DNA of 48,610 nt from an uncultured Actinomycetes bacterium (GTDB taxonomy: Bacteria; Actinomycetota; Actinomycetes; Nanopelagicales; Nanopelagicaceae): NCBI GenBank assembly GCA_903844115.1, contig CAIMSI010000032.1:1-48610 (forward strand), read 5' to 3'. Each line of letters begins with the position of its first letter. The stretch's first letter is position 1. Shown piece after piece: positions 1 through 9,590 of the stretch. A program made the translations under genes and the position numbers. The notes beneath the pieces are model-generated. The model made no database searches, was not told the origin of the DNA, and was given only the letters and a program-made list of their open reading frames with translations.

Positions 1-14
1 AGATCAAGAAGTAA
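1..14 (+). CDS. C-terminal end of upstream gene, probably elongation factor Tu (partial)
   Basis: Only the last codons are present. Read from base 3 they give I-K-K-stop, with a preceding partial codon that could complete a Lys. EF-Tu normally precedes rpsJ in Actinobacteria and ends in a similar basic K-I-x-K tail. The assignment rests on this tail and on position, so it is tentative. Confidence 0.4.
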
Positions 15-33
15 AGAAAAAGTAATTCTGTTG

Positions 34-58
34 GGCGGCTAGTCAAAAACTAGCCGCC
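34..58 (+). terminator. Perfect 10-bp hairpin upstream of rpsJ
   Basis: GGCGGCTAGT (34-43) pairs perfectly with ACTAGCCGCC (49-58) around a CAAAA loop. There is no immediate T-run, so it is either an actinobacterial-type terminator without a U-tract for the upstream gene or an attenuator in the S10 leader. It sits about 50 bases before the rpsJ start, which has a clear Shine-Dalgarno (GAGGAG). Confidence 0.5.
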
Positions 59-109
59 TGACAACACAAATTTTAATTAGCAGTACTAAGTAATAAGAAA
101 GAGGAGACC

Positions 110-418
110 ATGGCGGGACAAAAGATCCGCATTCGTCTAAAGGCCTACGATCACGAGGTTATTGACTCATCTGCGAAGAAAATCGTAGAGACAGTTGAGC
201 GCACTGGTGCAACCGTCGCTGGTCCTGTACCGCTGCCAACAGAGAAGAACACGTTCTGCGTGATCCGCTCTCCTCACAAGTACAAAGACAGCCGCGAGCA
301 TTTCGAGATGCGCACACATAAGCGCCTCATCGACATCATTGATCCAACACCTAAGACTGTTGATTCATTGATGCGTTTGGACTTGCCAGCTGGCGTTGAT
401 ATTGAGATTAAGCTTTAA
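110..418 (+). CDS. rpsJ: 30S ribosomal protein S10 (uS10)
   Basis: This 102-residue protein is full length for uS10, which sits in the 30S head and in other bacteria doubles as NusE in antitermination complexes. The family signature is clear: an N-terminal [11 protein letters not shown] strand, a central [19 protein letters not shown] loop and a C-terminal [13 protein letters not shown] end. The ATG follows a good AGAGGAG Shine-Dalgarno. It is the first gene of the S10 cluster, with rplC 18 bases downstream. Confidence 0.98.
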   Translation: MAGQKIRIRLKAYDHEVIDSSAKKIVETVERTGATVAGPVPLPTEKNTFCVIRSPHKYKDSREHFEMRTHKRLIDIIDPTPKTVDSLMRLDLPAGVDIEIKL

Positions 419-436
419 GGGGCCGGTGGAAAAATA

Positions 437-1120
437 ATGACTTCGACACAATCACAGAGCTCTGCGATCAAGGGAATCCTTGGCAAGAAGCTCGGTATGA
501 CACAGGTTTTCGACGCGAACAACAAAATTGTTCCTGTCACTGTTATTGAGGCTGGTCCATGTGTAGTTACACAGATTCGCAACCTTGAGAAAGATGGCTA
601 TAAGGCTGTTCAACTCGGTTTCGGTGCTGTAGATCCTCGCAAGGTTACAAAGCCAGAAGCTGGTCACTTTGCTAAGGCTGGAGTGACACCACGTCTTGAA
701 GTTGCAGAACTTCGCGTTGCAAACACAGATTCTTATTCAGTGGGACAAGAACTCAAGGCAGATGTTTTTGCTGCTGGAGAAATTGTTGATGCATCAGGTA
801 CATCACGCGGTAAAGGAACTGCTGGTGTTATGAAGCGTCACGGATTCTCTGGTATCGGAGCTTCTCACGGTGTGGATAAGAAGCACCGTATGTCTGGTTC
901 TATCGGTAACAGAACAACACCAGGTCGCGTTTTCAAAGGCAAGCGCATGATGGGCCGTATGGGTGATGAACTCGTTACAACACAAAATCTCTTGGTTCAC
1001 TCGGTAGATGCAGATAAGAATCTCATCCTCATCCGTGGTGCAGTTCCAGGCGCAACAAACTCAATTGTTTTCATCCGCTCAGCGGCTAAGAAGGCAGTTA
1101 ATGAAAAGGCAGGTGCATAA
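437..1120 (+). CDS. rplC: 50S ribosomal protein L3 (uL3)
   Basis: This 227-residue uL3 is an early-binding large-subunit protein whose long loop reaches the peptidyl transferase centre. [13 protein letters not shown] near residue 12 and the glycine-rich loop around residues 130-170 ([30 protein letters not shown]) are diagnostic. It has a short Ser/Gln-rich N-terminal extension and an Ala/Lys C-terminal tail. rplD starts three bases after its stop, as in the standard order. Confidence 0.98.
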   Translation: MTSTQSQSSAIKGILGKKLGMTQVFDANNKIVPVTVIEAGPCVVTQIRNLEKDGYKAVQLGFGAVDPRKVTKPEAGHFAKAGVTPRLEVAELRVANTDSYSVGQELKADVFAAGEIVDASGTSRGKGTAGVMKRHGFSGIGASHGVDKKHRMSGSIGNRTTPGRVFKGKRMMGRMGDELVTTQNLLVHSVDADKNLILIRGAVPGATNSIVFIRSAAKKAVNEKAGA

Positions 1121-1123
1121 CCC

Positions 1124-1795
1124 ATGTCATTGACTCTCGACATTAAGAACGCGGAAGGCAAGAAGGTTGGATCAGTAGATCTTCCTTCAGATGTCTTTGA
1201 TGCTCAAGCTAATGTCCCACTCATTCACCAAGTTGTCGTTGCACAACTTGCTGCTGCTCGCGCAGGTACAGCTAAGGCTAAGACTCGCGCTGAGGTAAGT
1301 GGTTCAGGTAAGAAGCCTTTCAAGCAAAAGGGAACAGGTCGCGCCCGTCAGGGTTCTATCCGCGCTCCTTTGCAGCGTCACGGTGGTGTCTCACATGGAC
1401 CAGTTCCACGTAAGTATGACCAACGCACACCAAAAAAGATGATCGTTGCAGCTCTTCGTGGCTCACTTTCTGATCGTCAACGTGCAGAGCGTATTCACGT
1501 AATTGATTCAATTACAGCTGCTCCTACAACAAAGGGTGCGATTGCAGCAGTTCGTCAGTTCTCTGACCGCCGCAACCTCCTTGTTGTTCTATCTCGTTCA
1601 GAGGATGTTGCATGGCGTTCACTTCGTAACGCTGAGAACACCCACTTGATCGTCAACGATCAACTCAATGCGTATGACGTACTTCGTGCAGACGATGTCG
1701 TTTTCTCAGAGAGTGCGATCCGCGAATTCATCGCAGGCCCAGTAGTTATGGCATCAGCTGTAGCTCGTGAGAGTGAAATTGAGGTGTCAGCATGA
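1124..1795 (+). CDS. rplD: 50S ribosomal protein L4 (uL4)
   Basis: This 223-residue uL4 binds 23S rRNA and lines the exit tunnel. The basic internal loop with [19 protein letters not shown] and the [12 protein letters not shown] segment are the family hallmarks, at about residues 64-98. In Escherichia coli L4 represses its own operon, but no equivalent leader structure is evident here. The stop overlaps the rplW start by four bases (ATGA), implying translational coupling. Confidence 0.98.
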   Translation: MSLTLDIKNAEGKKVGSVDLPSDVFDAQANVPLIHQVVVAQLAAARAGTAKAKTRAEVSGSGKKPFKQKGTGRARQGSIRAPLQRHGGVSHGPVPRKYDQRTPKKMIVAALRGSLSDRQRAERIHVIDSITAAPTTKGAIAAVRQFSDRRNLLVVLSRSEDVAWRSLRNAENTHLIVNDQLNAYDVLRADDVVFSESAIREFIAGPVVMASAVARESEIEVSA

Positions 1796-2085
1796 GAGAC
1801 CACCGCGATGTTCTCCTAGCTCCAGTTGTTTCAGAAAAGTCTTATGGACTTCTCGATGAAAACAAATACACATTTATTGTCGCTCCAGATGCTAATAAGA
1901 CAGAGATCAAGATCGCTGTTGAAAAAGTATTTGGCGTGAAGGTATTGAGCGTTAACACCCTTAACCGCGAAGGTAAGCGCAAGCGCACCAAGGTTGGTTT
2001 TGGAAAGCGCAACGATACAAAGCGTGCAATCGTGCACGTTGCTGCTGGTGACCGCATCGATATCTTCGGAGGCCCTGTCTCCTAA
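1792..2085 (+). CDS. rplW: 50S ribosomal protein L23 (uL23)
   Basis: This 97-residue uL23 lies at the tunnel exit, where trigger factor and SRP dock. The [19 protein letters not shown] start, the [23 protein letters not shown] middle and the DRIDIFGG end match the family. The start overlaps the rplD stop. A 37-base gap with an AGAGGA Shine-Dalgarno leads to rplB. Confidence 0.97.
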   Translation: MRDHRDVLLAPVVSEKSYGLLDENKYTFIVAPDANKTEIKIAVEKVFGVKVLSVNTLNREGKRKRTKVGFGKRNDTKRAIVHVAAGDRIDIFGGPVS

Positions 2086-2122
2086 GGGAGCACAGGACTA
2101 GAAAGAAGAAAGAGGAAAAATT

Positions 2123-2956
2123 ATGGCTCTTCGTAAACTCAAGCCGACAACTCCTGGTCAGCGTGGCGCAAGCGTTCCTGATTTCGCAGAAATCACACGT
2201 ACAACTCCTGAGAAGTCTTTGGTTCGTCCTATTCACTCAAAGGGTGGACGTAACTCAACAGGCCGCATCACTGTTCGCCACCAAGGTGGCGGCCACAAGC
2301 GTGCCTATCGCTTGATCGATTTCGTACGTAACGACAAGGATGGAATTCCAGCCGTTGTTGCGCATATTGAATACGATCCAAACCGCACATCTCGCATTGC
2401 GCTTTTGCACTTTGCTGATGGCGAAAAGCGTTACATCATTGCTCCAAATAAATTGATGCAAGGTGACAAGATTGAAAATGGTCCATCAGCGGATATCAAG
2501 CCTGGTAATAACTTGCCGCTTCGCAATATCCCAGTAGGTACCGTTATTCAAGCAATTGAACTACGCCCAGGCGGAGGAGCAAAGATTGCTCGCGCAGCCG
2601 GTGCATCAGTTCAGCTTGTTGCTAAAGAAGGCGCATATGCACAACTTCGTATGCCTTCAGGTGAAATTCGTAACGTCGACGTTCGTTGCCGTGCAACTGT
2701 TGGTGAAGTTGGAAATGCTGAGCAATCCAACATTAACTACGGCAAGGCTGGACGTAAGCGCTGGTTGGGTATTCGTCCAACTGTTCGTGGTGTTGTTATG
2801 AACCCAGTCGATCACCCACACGGTGGTGGAGAAGGTAAGACTTCTGGTGGACGCCACCCAGTCTCACCTTGGGGTAAGCCAGAAAAACGTACTCGCAAAA
2901 AGAAGGCGAGTGATCAACTCATTGTCCGCCGTCGCAAGTCGAACAAGAATCGTTAG
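2123..2956 (+). CDS. rplB: 50S ribosomal protein L2 (uL2)
   Basis: This 277-residue uL2 is full length. It is needed for subunit joining and for peptidyl transferase centre structure. It shows the OB and SH3-like body, the RRWLG-like [12 protein letters not shown] segment near residue 212 and [12 protein letters not shown] carrying the conserved histidine near residue 231. The C-terminus is strongly basic. rpsS follows after 13 bases. Confidence 0.98.
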   Translation: MALRKLKPTTPGQRGASVPDFAEITRTTPEKSLVRPIHSKGGRNSTGRITVRHQGGGHKRAYRLIDFVRNDKDGIPAVVAHIEYDPNRTSRIALLHFADGEKRYIIAPNKLMQGDKIENGPSADIKPGNNLPLRNIPVGTVIQAIELRPGGGAKIARAAGASVQLVAKEGAYAQLRMPSGEIRNVDVRCRATVGEVGNAEQSNINYGKAGRKRWLGIRPTVRGVVMNPVDHPHGGGEGKTSGGRHPVSPWGKPEKRTRKKKASDQLIVRRRKSNKNR

Positions 2957-2969
2957 GAGCCGACTACAA

Positions 2970-3254
2970 ATGCCTCGTAGTTTAAAGAAGGGTCCATTCG
3001 TGGACGGTCATCTCTTGAAAAAGGTGGACGATCAAAATGCGAAGAACACCAAGAATGTCATCAAGACTTGGTCTCGCCGCTCAATGATCATCCCATCAAT
3101 GATTGGACACACCATCGCTGTACATGATGGTCGCAAACACGTTCCTGTTTTCGTTACAGAAAACATGATTGGCCACAAGCTTGGCGAGTTCTCACCAACT
3201 CGTACATTCCGTGGTCACATCAAGGGCGAAGACAGAAAGGCAGCTCGTGGCTAA
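2970..3254 (+). CDS. rpsS: 30S ribosomal protein S19 (uS19)
   Basis: This 94-residue uS19 pairs with uS13 in the 30S head. It begins [19 protein letters not shown] and carries [19 protein letters not shown] and the [16 protein letters not shown] end. A longer in-frame reading from 2823 lies inside rplB and is not used, because the family start is the ATG at 2970. The stop overlaps the rplV GTG start region. Confidence 0.97.
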   Translation: MPRSLKKGPFVDGHLLKKVDDQNAKNTKNVIKTWSRRSMIIPSMIGHTIAVHDGRKHVPVFVTENMIGHKLGEFSPTRTFRGHIKGEDRKAARG

Positions 3255-3702
3255 TCTCGATACAACAACAGACGCATCAACTGCAATTGTGGGCAAGGCT
3301 GTTCTCAAGAGCATCCGTTGCACACCACAGAAGGCACGCCGCGTCGTTAACATCATTCGTGGTGAGCGCGCAGATTCTGCACTCTCAACTTTGAAGTTTG
3401 CACCACAAGAAATCGGTGCTGACCTCTTCACTCTCCTTAACTCTGCAGTCAACAATGCAAAGCAAAAGAATCCATCACTTCGTGATGCATCTGAGCTTTG
3501 GGTTGCTGAAGCAATGGTTGATGAGGGTTACACACTCAAGCGTTTCCGTCCTCGTGCTCAAGGCCGTGGTTTCCGTATCAACAAGCGCACAGCAACAATC
3601 ACTTTGATCGTTTCAGATGATCGTGGCTTCCGCTCGAACGGACCTAAAAAGGCTGTAAAGCATAAGAATGCATCCAAAGTAGAGAAGAAGGAGGCCAAGT
3701 AA
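3247..3702 (+). CDS. rplV: 50S ribosomal protein L22 (uL22)
   Basis: This uL22 has about 151 residues and its beta-hairpin lines the exit tunnel, where macrolide-resistance changes occur. I chose the GTG at 3247 because it overlaps the rpsS stop, follows an AGAAAGG ribosome-binding site and leaves a normal actinobacterial N-terminus before [24 protein letters not shown]. The [22 protein letters not shown] hairpin is intact. An upstream TTG (3169) in the same frame would sit deep within rpsS and is unlikely. Confidence 0.95.
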   Translation: MANLDTTTDASTAIVGKAVLKSIRCTPQKARRVVNIIRGERADSALSTLKFAPQEIGADLFTLLNSAVNNAKQKNPSLRDASELWVAEAMVDEGYTLKRFRPRAQGRGFRINKRTATITLIVSDDRGFRSNGPKKAVKHKNASKVEKKEAK

Positions 3703-4490
3703 TGGGTCAAAAAGTAAATCCACATGGCTTCCGCCTTGGTATCACAACTGAATTTAAATCACGTTGGTATGCCGAGAAGCTTTACAAGGATTATGTAAAA
3801 GAAGATATCGAGATCCGCCGCATGATGTCTAAGGGCATGGAGCGCGCTGGTGTTTCTCGTATTGAAATCGAACGTACCCGTGAAAAGGTTCGCATCGATC
3901 TCTTCACTGCTCGTCCTGGCATCGTTATTGGTCGCCGCGGAACAGAAGCAGACCGTATCCGTATGGATCTTGAAAAGCTCACAGGCAAGCAAGTACAGCT
4001 CAATATTCTTGAGGTTAAGAATCCAGAAATTGATGCCCAACTTGTTGCTCAAGGAATTGCCGAACAGCTTGCTGCTCGTGTTTCATTCCGCCGCGCAATG
4101 CGTAAGTCAATGCAAGCCTCAATGAAGGCTGGTGCCGAAGGCATCCGCGTACAAGTTGGTGGCCGTCTTGGCGGAGCAGAAATTGCTCGTTCAGAGTTTT
4201 ATCGCGAAGGTCGCGTACCACTTCACACACTTCGTGCCGATATCGATTATGGCTTCCATGAAGCTCATACAACATTCGGTCGCTTGGGTGTAAAGGTTTG
4301 GATCTACAAGGGTGAAGTTATCGAGTCACGTGCAGAGCGCGCAGCATCAGCTCTTGCAGCAGCTCGTGCACCAAAGCCTCGTTCAGCTAACCCAAGCCGT
4401 GGTCCACGTAGCCCGCGTAAAGAAGTAACCACAACACAAGCACCAGTTGCTGTTGTTGATGCCCCAGTTGTAGAGGGAGGAGCTAACTAA
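3702..4490 (+). CDS. rpsC: 30S ribosomal protein S3 (uS3)
   Basis: This 262-residue uS3 binds 16S rRNA at the mRNA entry tunnel. It starts [14 protein letters not shown] and has a type-2 KH domain with the [15 protein letters not shown] loop at about residues 73-87. The C-terminal domain contains the [15 protein letters not shown] motif. A low-complexity Ala/Pro/Arg tail of about 45 residues follows, longer than the E. coli tail but usual in Actinobacteria. Confidence 0.98.
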   Translation: MGQKVNPHGFRLGITTEFKSRWYAEKLYKDYVKEDIEIRRMMSKGMERAGVSRIEIERTREKVRIDLFTARPGIVIGRRGTEADRIRMDLEKLTGKQVQLNILEVKNPEIDAQLVAQGIAEQLAARVSFRRAMRKSMQASMKAGAEGIRVQVGGRLGGAEIARSEFYREGRVPLHTLRADIDYGFHEAHTTFGRLGVKVWIYKGEVIESRAERAASALAAARAPKPRSANPSRGPRSPRKEVTTTQAPVAVVDAPVVEGGAN

Positions 4491-4904
4491 ATGTTAATTC
4501 CACGTCGCGTTAAGCACCGCAAGCAGCATCACCCAAAGCGTGCTGGTAAATCAAAGGGTGGAACTGTTGTTTCATTCGGCGATTACGGTATTCAAGCTCT
4601 CGAGCCTGCATACGTAACAAACCGTCAAATTGAAGCTGCACGTATTGCAATGACCCGTCACATCAAGCGTGGTGGAAAAGTTTGGATCAATATTTATCCA
4701 GATCGTCCTCTTACAAAGAAGCCTGCTGAAACTCGTATGGGTTCCGGTAAGGGTTCTCCTGAATGGTGGATTGCAAACGTAAAGCCAGGCCGTGTGATGT
4801 TTGAAATCTCCGGTGTAACAGAAGATATCGCTACTGAGGCAATGACTCGCGCAATTCACAAATTGCCAATGAAGTGCCGCGTAGTTCGTCGTGAGGAGTT
4901 CTAA
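4491..4904 (+). CDS. rplP: 50S ribosomal protein L16 (uL16)
   Basis: This 137-residue uL16 organises the A-site tRNA region of the 50S subunit. It shows [15 protein letters not shown] at the start, [22 protein letters not shown] and [23 protein letters not shown], all strongly conserved. The ATG directly abuts the rpsC stop and its own stop overlaps rpmC, so the genes are tightly coupled. Confidence 0.98.
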   Translation: MLIPRRVKHRKQHHPKRAGKSKGGTVVSFGDYGIQALEPAYVTNRQIEAARIAMTRHIKRGGKVWINIYPDRPLTKKPAETRMGSGKGSPEWWIANVKPGRVMFEISGVTEDIATEAMTRAIHKLPMKCRVVRREEF

Positions 4905-5122
4905 TGACAAACATCGTTACTGCAGAAACACTTCGCGCTCTCTCAACAGATGAGCTCGCAATCAAACTTAAGGAAGCAAAGGAAGAACTTTTCAACCTTC
5001 GTTTCCAGGCAGCAACAGGACAGCTTGAGAGCCATGGTCGTCTGACCGCGGTTCGCAAGGAAATTGCACGCATCTACACAATTTTGCGTGAACGTGAACT
5101 CGGAATTGGAGGCGCAGCATGA
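4904..5122 (+). CDS. rpmC: 50S ribosomal protein L29 (uL29)
   Basis: This 72-residue uL29 is a two-helix protein beside uL23 at the tunnel exit. [33 protein letters not shown] and the [20 protein letters not shown] end are typical. The start overlaps the rplP stop (TAATG) and the stop overlaps the rpsQ start by four bases. Confidence 0.97.
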   Translation: MTNIVTAETLRALSTDELAIKLKEAKEELFNLRFQAATGQLESHGRLTAVRKEIARIYTILRERELGIGGAA

Positions 5123-5397
5123 GCGACAAAACGTCTGCAAATAAAGAGCGCGGTTTTCGCAAAACTCGTGAAGGTCTCGTAACGAGCGACAAGATGGATA
5201 AGACTGTCGTTGTTGTGATTCAAGATCGCGTTAAGCATGGTCTGTACAGCAAGGTTTTGAGCCGTTCAAGTAAGTTGAAGGTTCACGATGAAACTAACTC
5301 AGCCGGTATTGGCGATCGCGTTCTCATCATGGAAACTCGTCCACTCTCAGCCACAAAGCGCTGGCGTGTAGTCGAGATCCTTGAGAAGGCTAAGTAA
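5119..5397 (+). CDS. rpsQ: 30S ribosomal protein S17 (uS17)
   Basis: This 92-residue uS17 is an early 16S-binding protein with an OB fold. [31 protein letters not shown] and the [24 protein letters not shown] end match the family. It has a short actinobacterial N-terminal extension rich in charged residues. It overlaps rpmC by four bases. Confidence 0.97.
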   Translation: MSDKTSANKERGFRKTREGLVTSDKMDKTVVVVIQDRVKHGLYSKVLSRSSKLKVHDETNSAGIGDRVLIMETRPLSATKRWRVVEILEKAK

Positions 5398-5415
5398 GGG
5401 ACGGGTGGATAAAAG

Positions 5416-5784
5416 ATGATTCAACAAGAATCGCGACTTCGCGTCGCTGATAACACTGGCGCAAAGGAACTTCTTTGCATCCGTGTACTCGGTGGCTCTT
5501 CCCGACGTTACGCCGGAATCGGAGACATCATTGTTTGTTCTGTTAAGGATGCAATTCCTGGCGGAACAGTGAAGAAGGGTGAGGTCGTTAAGGCCGTCAT
5601 CGTTCGCACAGTAAAAGAGAACCGTCGTCCAGATGGCTCATATATCAAGTTTGATGAGAACGCAGCAGTTATCTTGAAGGCTGATGGCGAACCTCGTGGA
5701 ACTCGTATCTTCGGACCAGTTGCTCGCGAACTTCGCGACAAGAAGTTCATGAAGATTATTTCGTTGGCTCCGGAGGTGCTCTAA
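5416..5784 (+). CDS. rplN: 50S ribosomal protein L14 (uL14)
   Basis: This 122-residue uL14 is exactly the family length and forms an intersubunit bridge. [28 protein letters not shown] at the start and the [26 protein letters not shown] end are nearly invariant in bacteria. It is followed two bases later by rplX, the usual first pair of the spc cluster. Confidence 0.98.
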   Translation: MIQQESRLRVADNTGAKELLCIRVLGGSSRRYAGIGDIIVCSVKDAIPGGTVKKGEVVKAVIVRTVKENRRPDGSYIKFDENAAVILKADGEPRGTRIFGPVARELRDKKFMKIISLAPEVL

Positions 5785-5786
5785 TA

Positions 5787-6104
5787 ATGTCAAGCATTCG
5801 TAAAGGCGACACTGTAGAAGTGATCGCTGGAAAAGATAAAGGCGTAACCGGCAAGGTGCTCGATATCAGCAAGCGCGATTCTCGCGTTGTTGTTGAAGGC
5901 GCTAACCGCGTAAAGCGTCACACCAAGGAAGACACCACTGAACGTGGCGTCAAAGTTGGCGGAATTATTACCATCGAATCTCCAATTCACATTTCAAATG
6001 TGATGTTGGTAGGCGATGATGGCAAGCGCACTCGTATTGGTGCTCGTCAAAATGATGAGGGTAAGAATGTTCGCATCTCTCGTCGCACAGGGAAGGACGT
6101 CTAA
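5787..6104 (+). CDS. rplX: 50S ribosomal protein L24 (uL24)
   Basis: This 105-residue uL24 is an assembly initiator of the 50S subunit. An N-terminal KOW motif ([21 protein letters not shown]) is followed by [12 protein letters not shown] and a C-terminal [10 protein letters not shown] end. It sits two bases from its neighbours on both sides. Confidence 0.97.
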   Translation: MSSIRKGDTVEVIAGKDKGVTGKVLDISKRDSRVVVEGANRVKRHTKEDTTERGVKVGGIITIESPIHISNVMLVGDDGKRTRIGARQNDEGKNVRISRRTGKDV

Positions 6105-6106
6105 TC

Positions 6107-6670
6107 ATGACAACTATTTCTGCTCAACAGCCGCGCTTGAAAGCGCGCTACGCATCTGAAATCAAGCCTGCTCTTAAGAGCAAGTTTGGTTATAAGAATG
6201 TTATGCAGATCCCAACACTTGTTAAAGTAATCGTTAACATGGGTGTCGGCGAAGCAGCTCGCGATTCAAAGTTAATCGAAGGCGCAATTAAGGACTTGAT
6301 CGTTATCACTGGCCAAAAGCCACAGGTAACAAAGTCACGTAAGTCCATTGCTCAGTTCAAGCTTCGTGAGGGCCAACCAATTGGTGCACACGTAACACTT
6401 CGCAATGACCGTATGTGGGAGTTCACAGATCGTCTGATCTCAATCGCATTGCCTCGTATTCGTGACTTCCGCGGACTTTCTCCAAAGCAGTTTGATGGAA
6501 ACGGTAACTACACCTTCGGTTTGACCGAGCAGGTTGTATTCCCTGAAATCGAACAAGACAAGCTTGACCGTACTCGCGGTATGGATATCACTTTTGTCAC
6601 AACAGCTAAGACCAACGAAGAGGGACTCGAGCTACTAAAGGCTCTCGGTTTCCCTTTCAAGGAGGCATAA
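6107..6670 (+). CDS. rplE: 50S ribosomal protein L5 (uL5)
   Basis: This 187-residue uL5 binds 5S rRNA and contacts P-site tRNA. Conserved segments include [70 protein letters not shown] and the LLKALGFPF end. Length and order are standard. Confidence 0.98.
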   Translation: MTTISAQQPRLKARYASEIKPALKSKFGYKNVMQIPTLVKVIVNMGVGEAARDSKLIEGAIKDLIVITGQKPQVTKSRKSIAQFKLREGQPIGAHVTLRNDRMWEFTDRLISIALPRIRDFRGLSPKQFDGNGNYTFGLTEQVVFPEIEQDKLDRTRGMDITFVTTAKTNEEGLELLKALGFPFKEA

Positions 6671-6673
6671 AAA

Positions 6674-6859
6674 ATGGCAAAGACATCACTCAAGGTCAAA
6701 GCTTCTCGCAAGCCTAAGTTCAAGGTACGTGGTTACACACGTTGCCAGCGTTGTGGTCGTCCACATGCGGTGTATCAGAAGTTCGGCATCTGCCGTATCT
6801 GTTTCCGCGAGATGGCACACAAAGGCGAACTTCCAGGCATCACCAAGGCATCTTGGTAA
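6674..6859 (+). CDS. rpsN: 30S ribosomal protein S14, zinc-binding type Z (uS14)
   Basis: This 61-residue type-Z uS14 keeps the zinc ribbon with Cys24, Cys27, Cys40 and Cys43 (TRCQRCGRP and GICRICFRE). The short zinc form is the one normally placed in the spc cluster of Actinobacteria and Firmicutes, whereas the zinc-independent paralogue is longer. A 76-base spacer to rpsH follows. Confidence 0.97.
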   Translation: MAKTSLKVKASRKPKFKVRGYTRCQRCGRPHAVYQKFGICRICFREMAHKGELPGITKASW

Positions 6860-6935
6860 ATCACTTTTCATCCAAAACTAACTACGTAATAGGTCCAGTA
6901 ATGGAAACCATTTCGAGAAAGGCCAAAGGCCAAGA

Positions 6936-7340
6936 ATGACAATGACAGATCCAATCGCAGACATGCTCGCACGTCTGCGCAATGCGAACTCTGCCTTCCA
7001 TGACACGGTTTCAATGCCGTCTTCATCGGTCAAGGTTCGTATTGCCGAAATCTTAAAGCAGGAGGGTTACATCGGTGGTTTTAAAGTCGATGCTAACGCT
7101 GCTGGTTTTGGAAAGACACTCACCATCGATCTAAAGTTCAGCGTCGATCGTCAACGCTCAATTGCAGGTCTTCGCCGTGTAAGTAAGCCAGGACTTCGCG
7201 TTTACGCAAAGTCAACAGCCCTACCAAAGGTGCTCGGCGGACTCGGCGTTGCAATCATTTCTACTTCATCTGGATTGCTTACTGATAAGCAGGCCAACAA
7301 GCAGGGTGTAGGCGGAGAAGTTCTCGCCTACGTATGGTGA
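6936..7340 (+). CDS. rpsH: 30S ribosomal protein S8 (uS8)
   Basis: This uS8 has about 134 residues and is a central-domain 16S-binding protein. [29 protein letters not shown] and the [20 protein letters not shown]...GGEVLAYVW end are diagnostic. The start may be the ATG at 6936 or the one two codons later at 6942. In E. coli S8 represses the spc operon. No matching site is obvious here. Confidence 0.97.
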   Translation: MTMTDPIADMLARLRNANSAFHDTVSMPSSSVKVRIAEILKQEGYIGGFKVDANAAGFGKTLTIDLKFSVDRQRSIAGLRRVSKPGLRVYAKSTALPKVLGGLGVAIISTSSGLLTDKQANKQGVGGEVLAYVW

Positions 7341-7346
7341 TCGCTC

Positions 7347-7886
7347 ATGTCACGTATCGGTCGTAAGCCAATTTCGATTCCTGCGGGAGTCGAAGTATCA
7401 ATCGCTGGGCAAGATGTTTCAGTGAAGGGTCCTAAGGGAACACTTTCATTCACAGTTGCGCAGCCAATCACGATTTCAAAGGAAGAGACAACACTTGTTG
7501 TTGCACGTCCTGATGATTCTCGTACAGCACGTTCACTCCACGGTATGTCACGTACCATGGTTTCAAACATGCTCGAGGGCGTAACAAATGGTTACGCAAA
7601 GACAATCAACATCGTTGGTGTTGGTTACAAGGTAACTGAAAAGGGTAAGGACCTTGAGTTCGCTCTTGGTTACTCACACTCAATTGCTTTCCCAGCTCCA
7701 GAAGGAATCACCTTTAAAGTTGAGTCAGCTACGAGATTGCAGGTAGTCGGTATCGACAAGCAACTCGTTGGTGAAACAACAGCGAAGATTCAAAAGCTTC
7801 GCAAGGCTGATCCTTATAAGGGCAAGGGTCTCCACCTCGACGGTGCACGTATCCGTCGCAAGCAAGGAAAGACAGGTAAGAAATAA
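7347..7886 (+). CDS. rplF: 50S ribosomal protein L6 (uL6)
   Basis: This 179-residue uL6 lies near the sarcin-ricin loop. It has two similar alpha/beta domains. [17 protein letters not shown] at the start and [27 protein letters not shown] at the end are canonical. The stop overlaps the rplR ATG. Confidence 0.98.
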   Translation: MSRIGRKPISIPAGVEVSIAGQDVSVKGPKGTLSFTVAQPITISKEETTLVVARPDDSRTARSLHGMSRTMVSNMLEGVTNGYAKTINIVGVGYKVTEKGKDLEFALGYSHSIAFPAPEGITFKVESATRLQVVGIDKQLVGETTAKIQKLRKADPYKGKGLHLDGARIRRKQGKTGKK

Positions 7887-8263
7887 TGGCTATCGGTATT
7901 AAGGTTGTTAAAGGCAATGCGCAAAACGCACGTCGCCGTCGCCATTTCCGTGTTCGCAAGAAGGTAGTGGGCTCAGCTCTACGTCCTCGTCTTGTTGTTT
8001 CACGTTCTTCACGTCACCTTGTTGCTCAGATTGTTGATGATTCAATTGGTCAAACAATTGCATCAGCTTCAACAATGGAAGCCGATCTTCGCGCTGCAAA
8101 GGGCGACAAGACAGCCAAGGCAAAAGAAATTGGCGCACTTGTAGCAAAGCGTGCGAAGGAAAAAGGAATTTCTGCAGTGGTCTTTGACCGCGGTGGAAGC
8201 AAATATCACGGTCGCATTGCAGCTTTAGCTGACAGTGCTCGCGAGAATGGATTGGACTTCTAA
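7886..8263 (+). CDS. rplR: 50S ribosomal protein L18 (uL18)
   Basis: This 125-residue uL18 binds 5S rRNA with uL5. [37 protein letters not shown] and the [28 protein letters not shown] end match the family exactly. Both ends overlap neighbouring genes by one base (TAATG), consistent with coupled translation. Confidence 0.98.
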   Translation: MAIGIKVVKGNAQNARRRRHFRVRKKVVGSALRPRLVVSRSSRHLVAQIVDDSIGQTIASASTMEADLRAAKGDKTAKAKEIGALVAKRAKEKGISAVVFDRGGSKYHGRIAALADSARENGLDF

Positions 8264-8901
8264 TGGCAGCTCCAGCAACAACTCCACGCACAGGCGATAA
8301 CGCCGGCCCGGGCAACCAGGGTGGCGGTAAGAGCAACGATCGTCGCGATCGTCGCGATCGTCGCGATGGTGGACCTGAGAAAGAGAAGAGTCCATACACA
8401 GAGCGCGTTGTCTTCATCAACCGCGTTGCAAAGGTTGTAAAGGGTGGACGTCGTTTCTCCTTCACAGCACTTGTAGTCGTCGGTGACCAAAAGGGAACAA
8501 TCGGCATCGGTTATGGCAAGGCTAAGGAAGTTCCTCAAGCTATTGCTAAAGCTGTTGAAGATGCGAAGAAGCAATTCTTCAAGGTCCCAGTAGTCAACGG
8601 AACTATTCCTCACCCAGTAACAGGTGAAAAGGCTGCGGGCATTGTTCTACTTCGCCCAGCTAGTCCAGGTACCGGAGTCATTGCAGGCGGCCCAGTTCGT
8701 GCCGTTCTTGAGTGCGCAGGTATTACAGATGTCTTGACCAAGTCACTTGGTTCAGCAAACCCAATCAATATGGTTCATGCAACTGCACAAGCTTTGAAGG
8801 ATCTTGAAGATCCTGCATCAATTGCTGCACGTCGCGGAAAATCTCTAGAAGATGTAGCACCTGCAGCTCTTGTACGTGCCATCGCATCGGTAGGTGCATA
8901 A
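8263..8901 (+). CDS. rpsE: 30S ribosomal protein S5 (uS5)
   Basis: This 212-residue uS5 has helicase-like and fidelity roles at the mRNA entry. The N-terminal dsRBD-like fold contains [29 protein letters not shown] and [18 protein letters not shown]. The C-terminal fold contains [23 protein letters not shown]. About 45 extra N-terminal residues, rich in Gly and Arg/Asp, include three D-R-R repeats from a 9-base tandem repeat at 8338-8364. N-terminal extensions of this kind are common in actinobacterial uS5. Confidence 0.98.
   Translation: MAAPATTPRTGDNAGPGNQGGGKSNDRRDRRDRRDGGPEKEKSPYTERVVFINRVAKVVKGGRRFSFTALVVVGDQKGTIGIGYGKAKEVPQAIAKAVEDAKKQFFKVPVVNGTIPHPVTGEKAAGIVLLRPASPGTGVIAGGPVRAVLECAGITDVLTKSLGSANPINMVHATAQALKDLEDPASIAARRGKSLEDVAPAALVRAIASVGA
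8338..8364 (+). repeat. Three tandem copies of a 9-base unit in rpsE
   Basis: GATCGTCGC occurs three times in direct tandem, encoding D-R-R three times, followed by GATGGT. The array lies in the dispensable N-terminal extension of uS5, so copy-number change by slippage would keep the frame. Confidence 0.85.
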
Positions 8902-9083
8902 TGCCTCGTTTAAAAGTTACACAACTTAAGTCAAAGGTTGGCGGTCGTCCAGAACACCGCGAAACTTTGCGTTCATTAGGTCTAAAGCGCATCGGTGACG
9001 TTGTGGTGAAGGAAGATCGTCCAGAAATTCGTGGAATGGTCGTCGCAGTTCGCCATCTCGTTAAGGTTGAGGAGGTCGAATAA
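8901..9083 (+). CDS. rpmD: 50S ribosomal protein L30 (uL30)
   Basis: This 60-residue uL30 is the usual bacterial length. It reads as a single ferredoxin-like fold with [31 protein letters not shown], then [15 protein letters not shown]. It overlaps the rpsE stop by one base. Confidence 0.97.
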   Translation: MPRLKVTQLKSKVGGRPEHRETLRSLGLKRIGDVVVKEDRPEIRGMVVAVRHLVKVEEVE

Positions 9084-9085
9084 AA

Positions 9086-9532
9086 ATGGTTCTCAAGGTA
9101 CATCACCTTCGTCCAGCTCCTGGAGCTAAGAAGACAAGAACTCGTAAGGGTCGCGGAGAAGCATCAAAGGGTAAGACTGCTGGTCGTGGCGGCAAGGGAA
9201 CACGTGCTCGTAACGTTGTTCGTGCCGGTTTCGAAGGCGGACAGCTCCCATTGGTTATGCGTCTTCCAAAGCTTCGTGGTTTCAAAAACCCAGAGCGCGT
9301 TGAATACCAGCCAGTGAATCTCTCAACAATTAATGCTCTTTACCCAAAGGGTGGCGAGGTTACTGTTGAAGATCTCATTGCAAAGGGTGCAGTACGCGAT
9401 GGTTACCCAGTGAAGGTGCTTGGAAACGGGGATATTTCCGTTAAGGTAAATCTCTCTGTACATGCATTTTCTGCATCAGCATCTGAAAAGGTTGCTGCTG
9501 CTGGCGGAACAATCACTGCAGTCAAGAAATAA
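9086..9532 (+). CDS. rplO: 50S ribosomal protein L15 (uL15)
   Basis: This 148-residue uL15 is a late assembly protein of the 50S subunit. The glycine- and basic-rich N-terminal arm ([28 protein letters not shown]), the [21 protein letters not shown] segment and the C-terminal globular domain are all present. It ends the spc ribosomal run. secY begins 58 bases later. Confidence 0.98.
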   Translation: MVLKVHHLRPAPGAKKTRTRKGRGEASKGKTAGRGGKGTRARNVVRAGFEGGQLPLVMRLPKLRGFKNPERVEYQPVNLSTINALYPKGGEVTVEDLIAKGAVRDGYPVKVLGNGDISVKVNLSVHAFSASASEKVAAAGGTITAVKK

Positions 9533-9590
9533 TAATTTAGTAAAATAATTTGCATCAAAACGGCTACATCTGTAGAAAGGGAACATAACA

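Noticed and set aside
6860-6935. GGCCAAAGGCC before rpsH as a regulatory hairpin
   Set aside because: The stem is only four bases with a three-base loop, and the sequence mostly reflects the ribosome-binding region of rpsH.
7908-8507. A 199-codon open frame on the minus strand opposite rplR and rpsE
   Set aside because: It is a shadow of two highly conserved ribosomal genes, with low-complexity residues, no ribosome-binding site and no recognisable domain.
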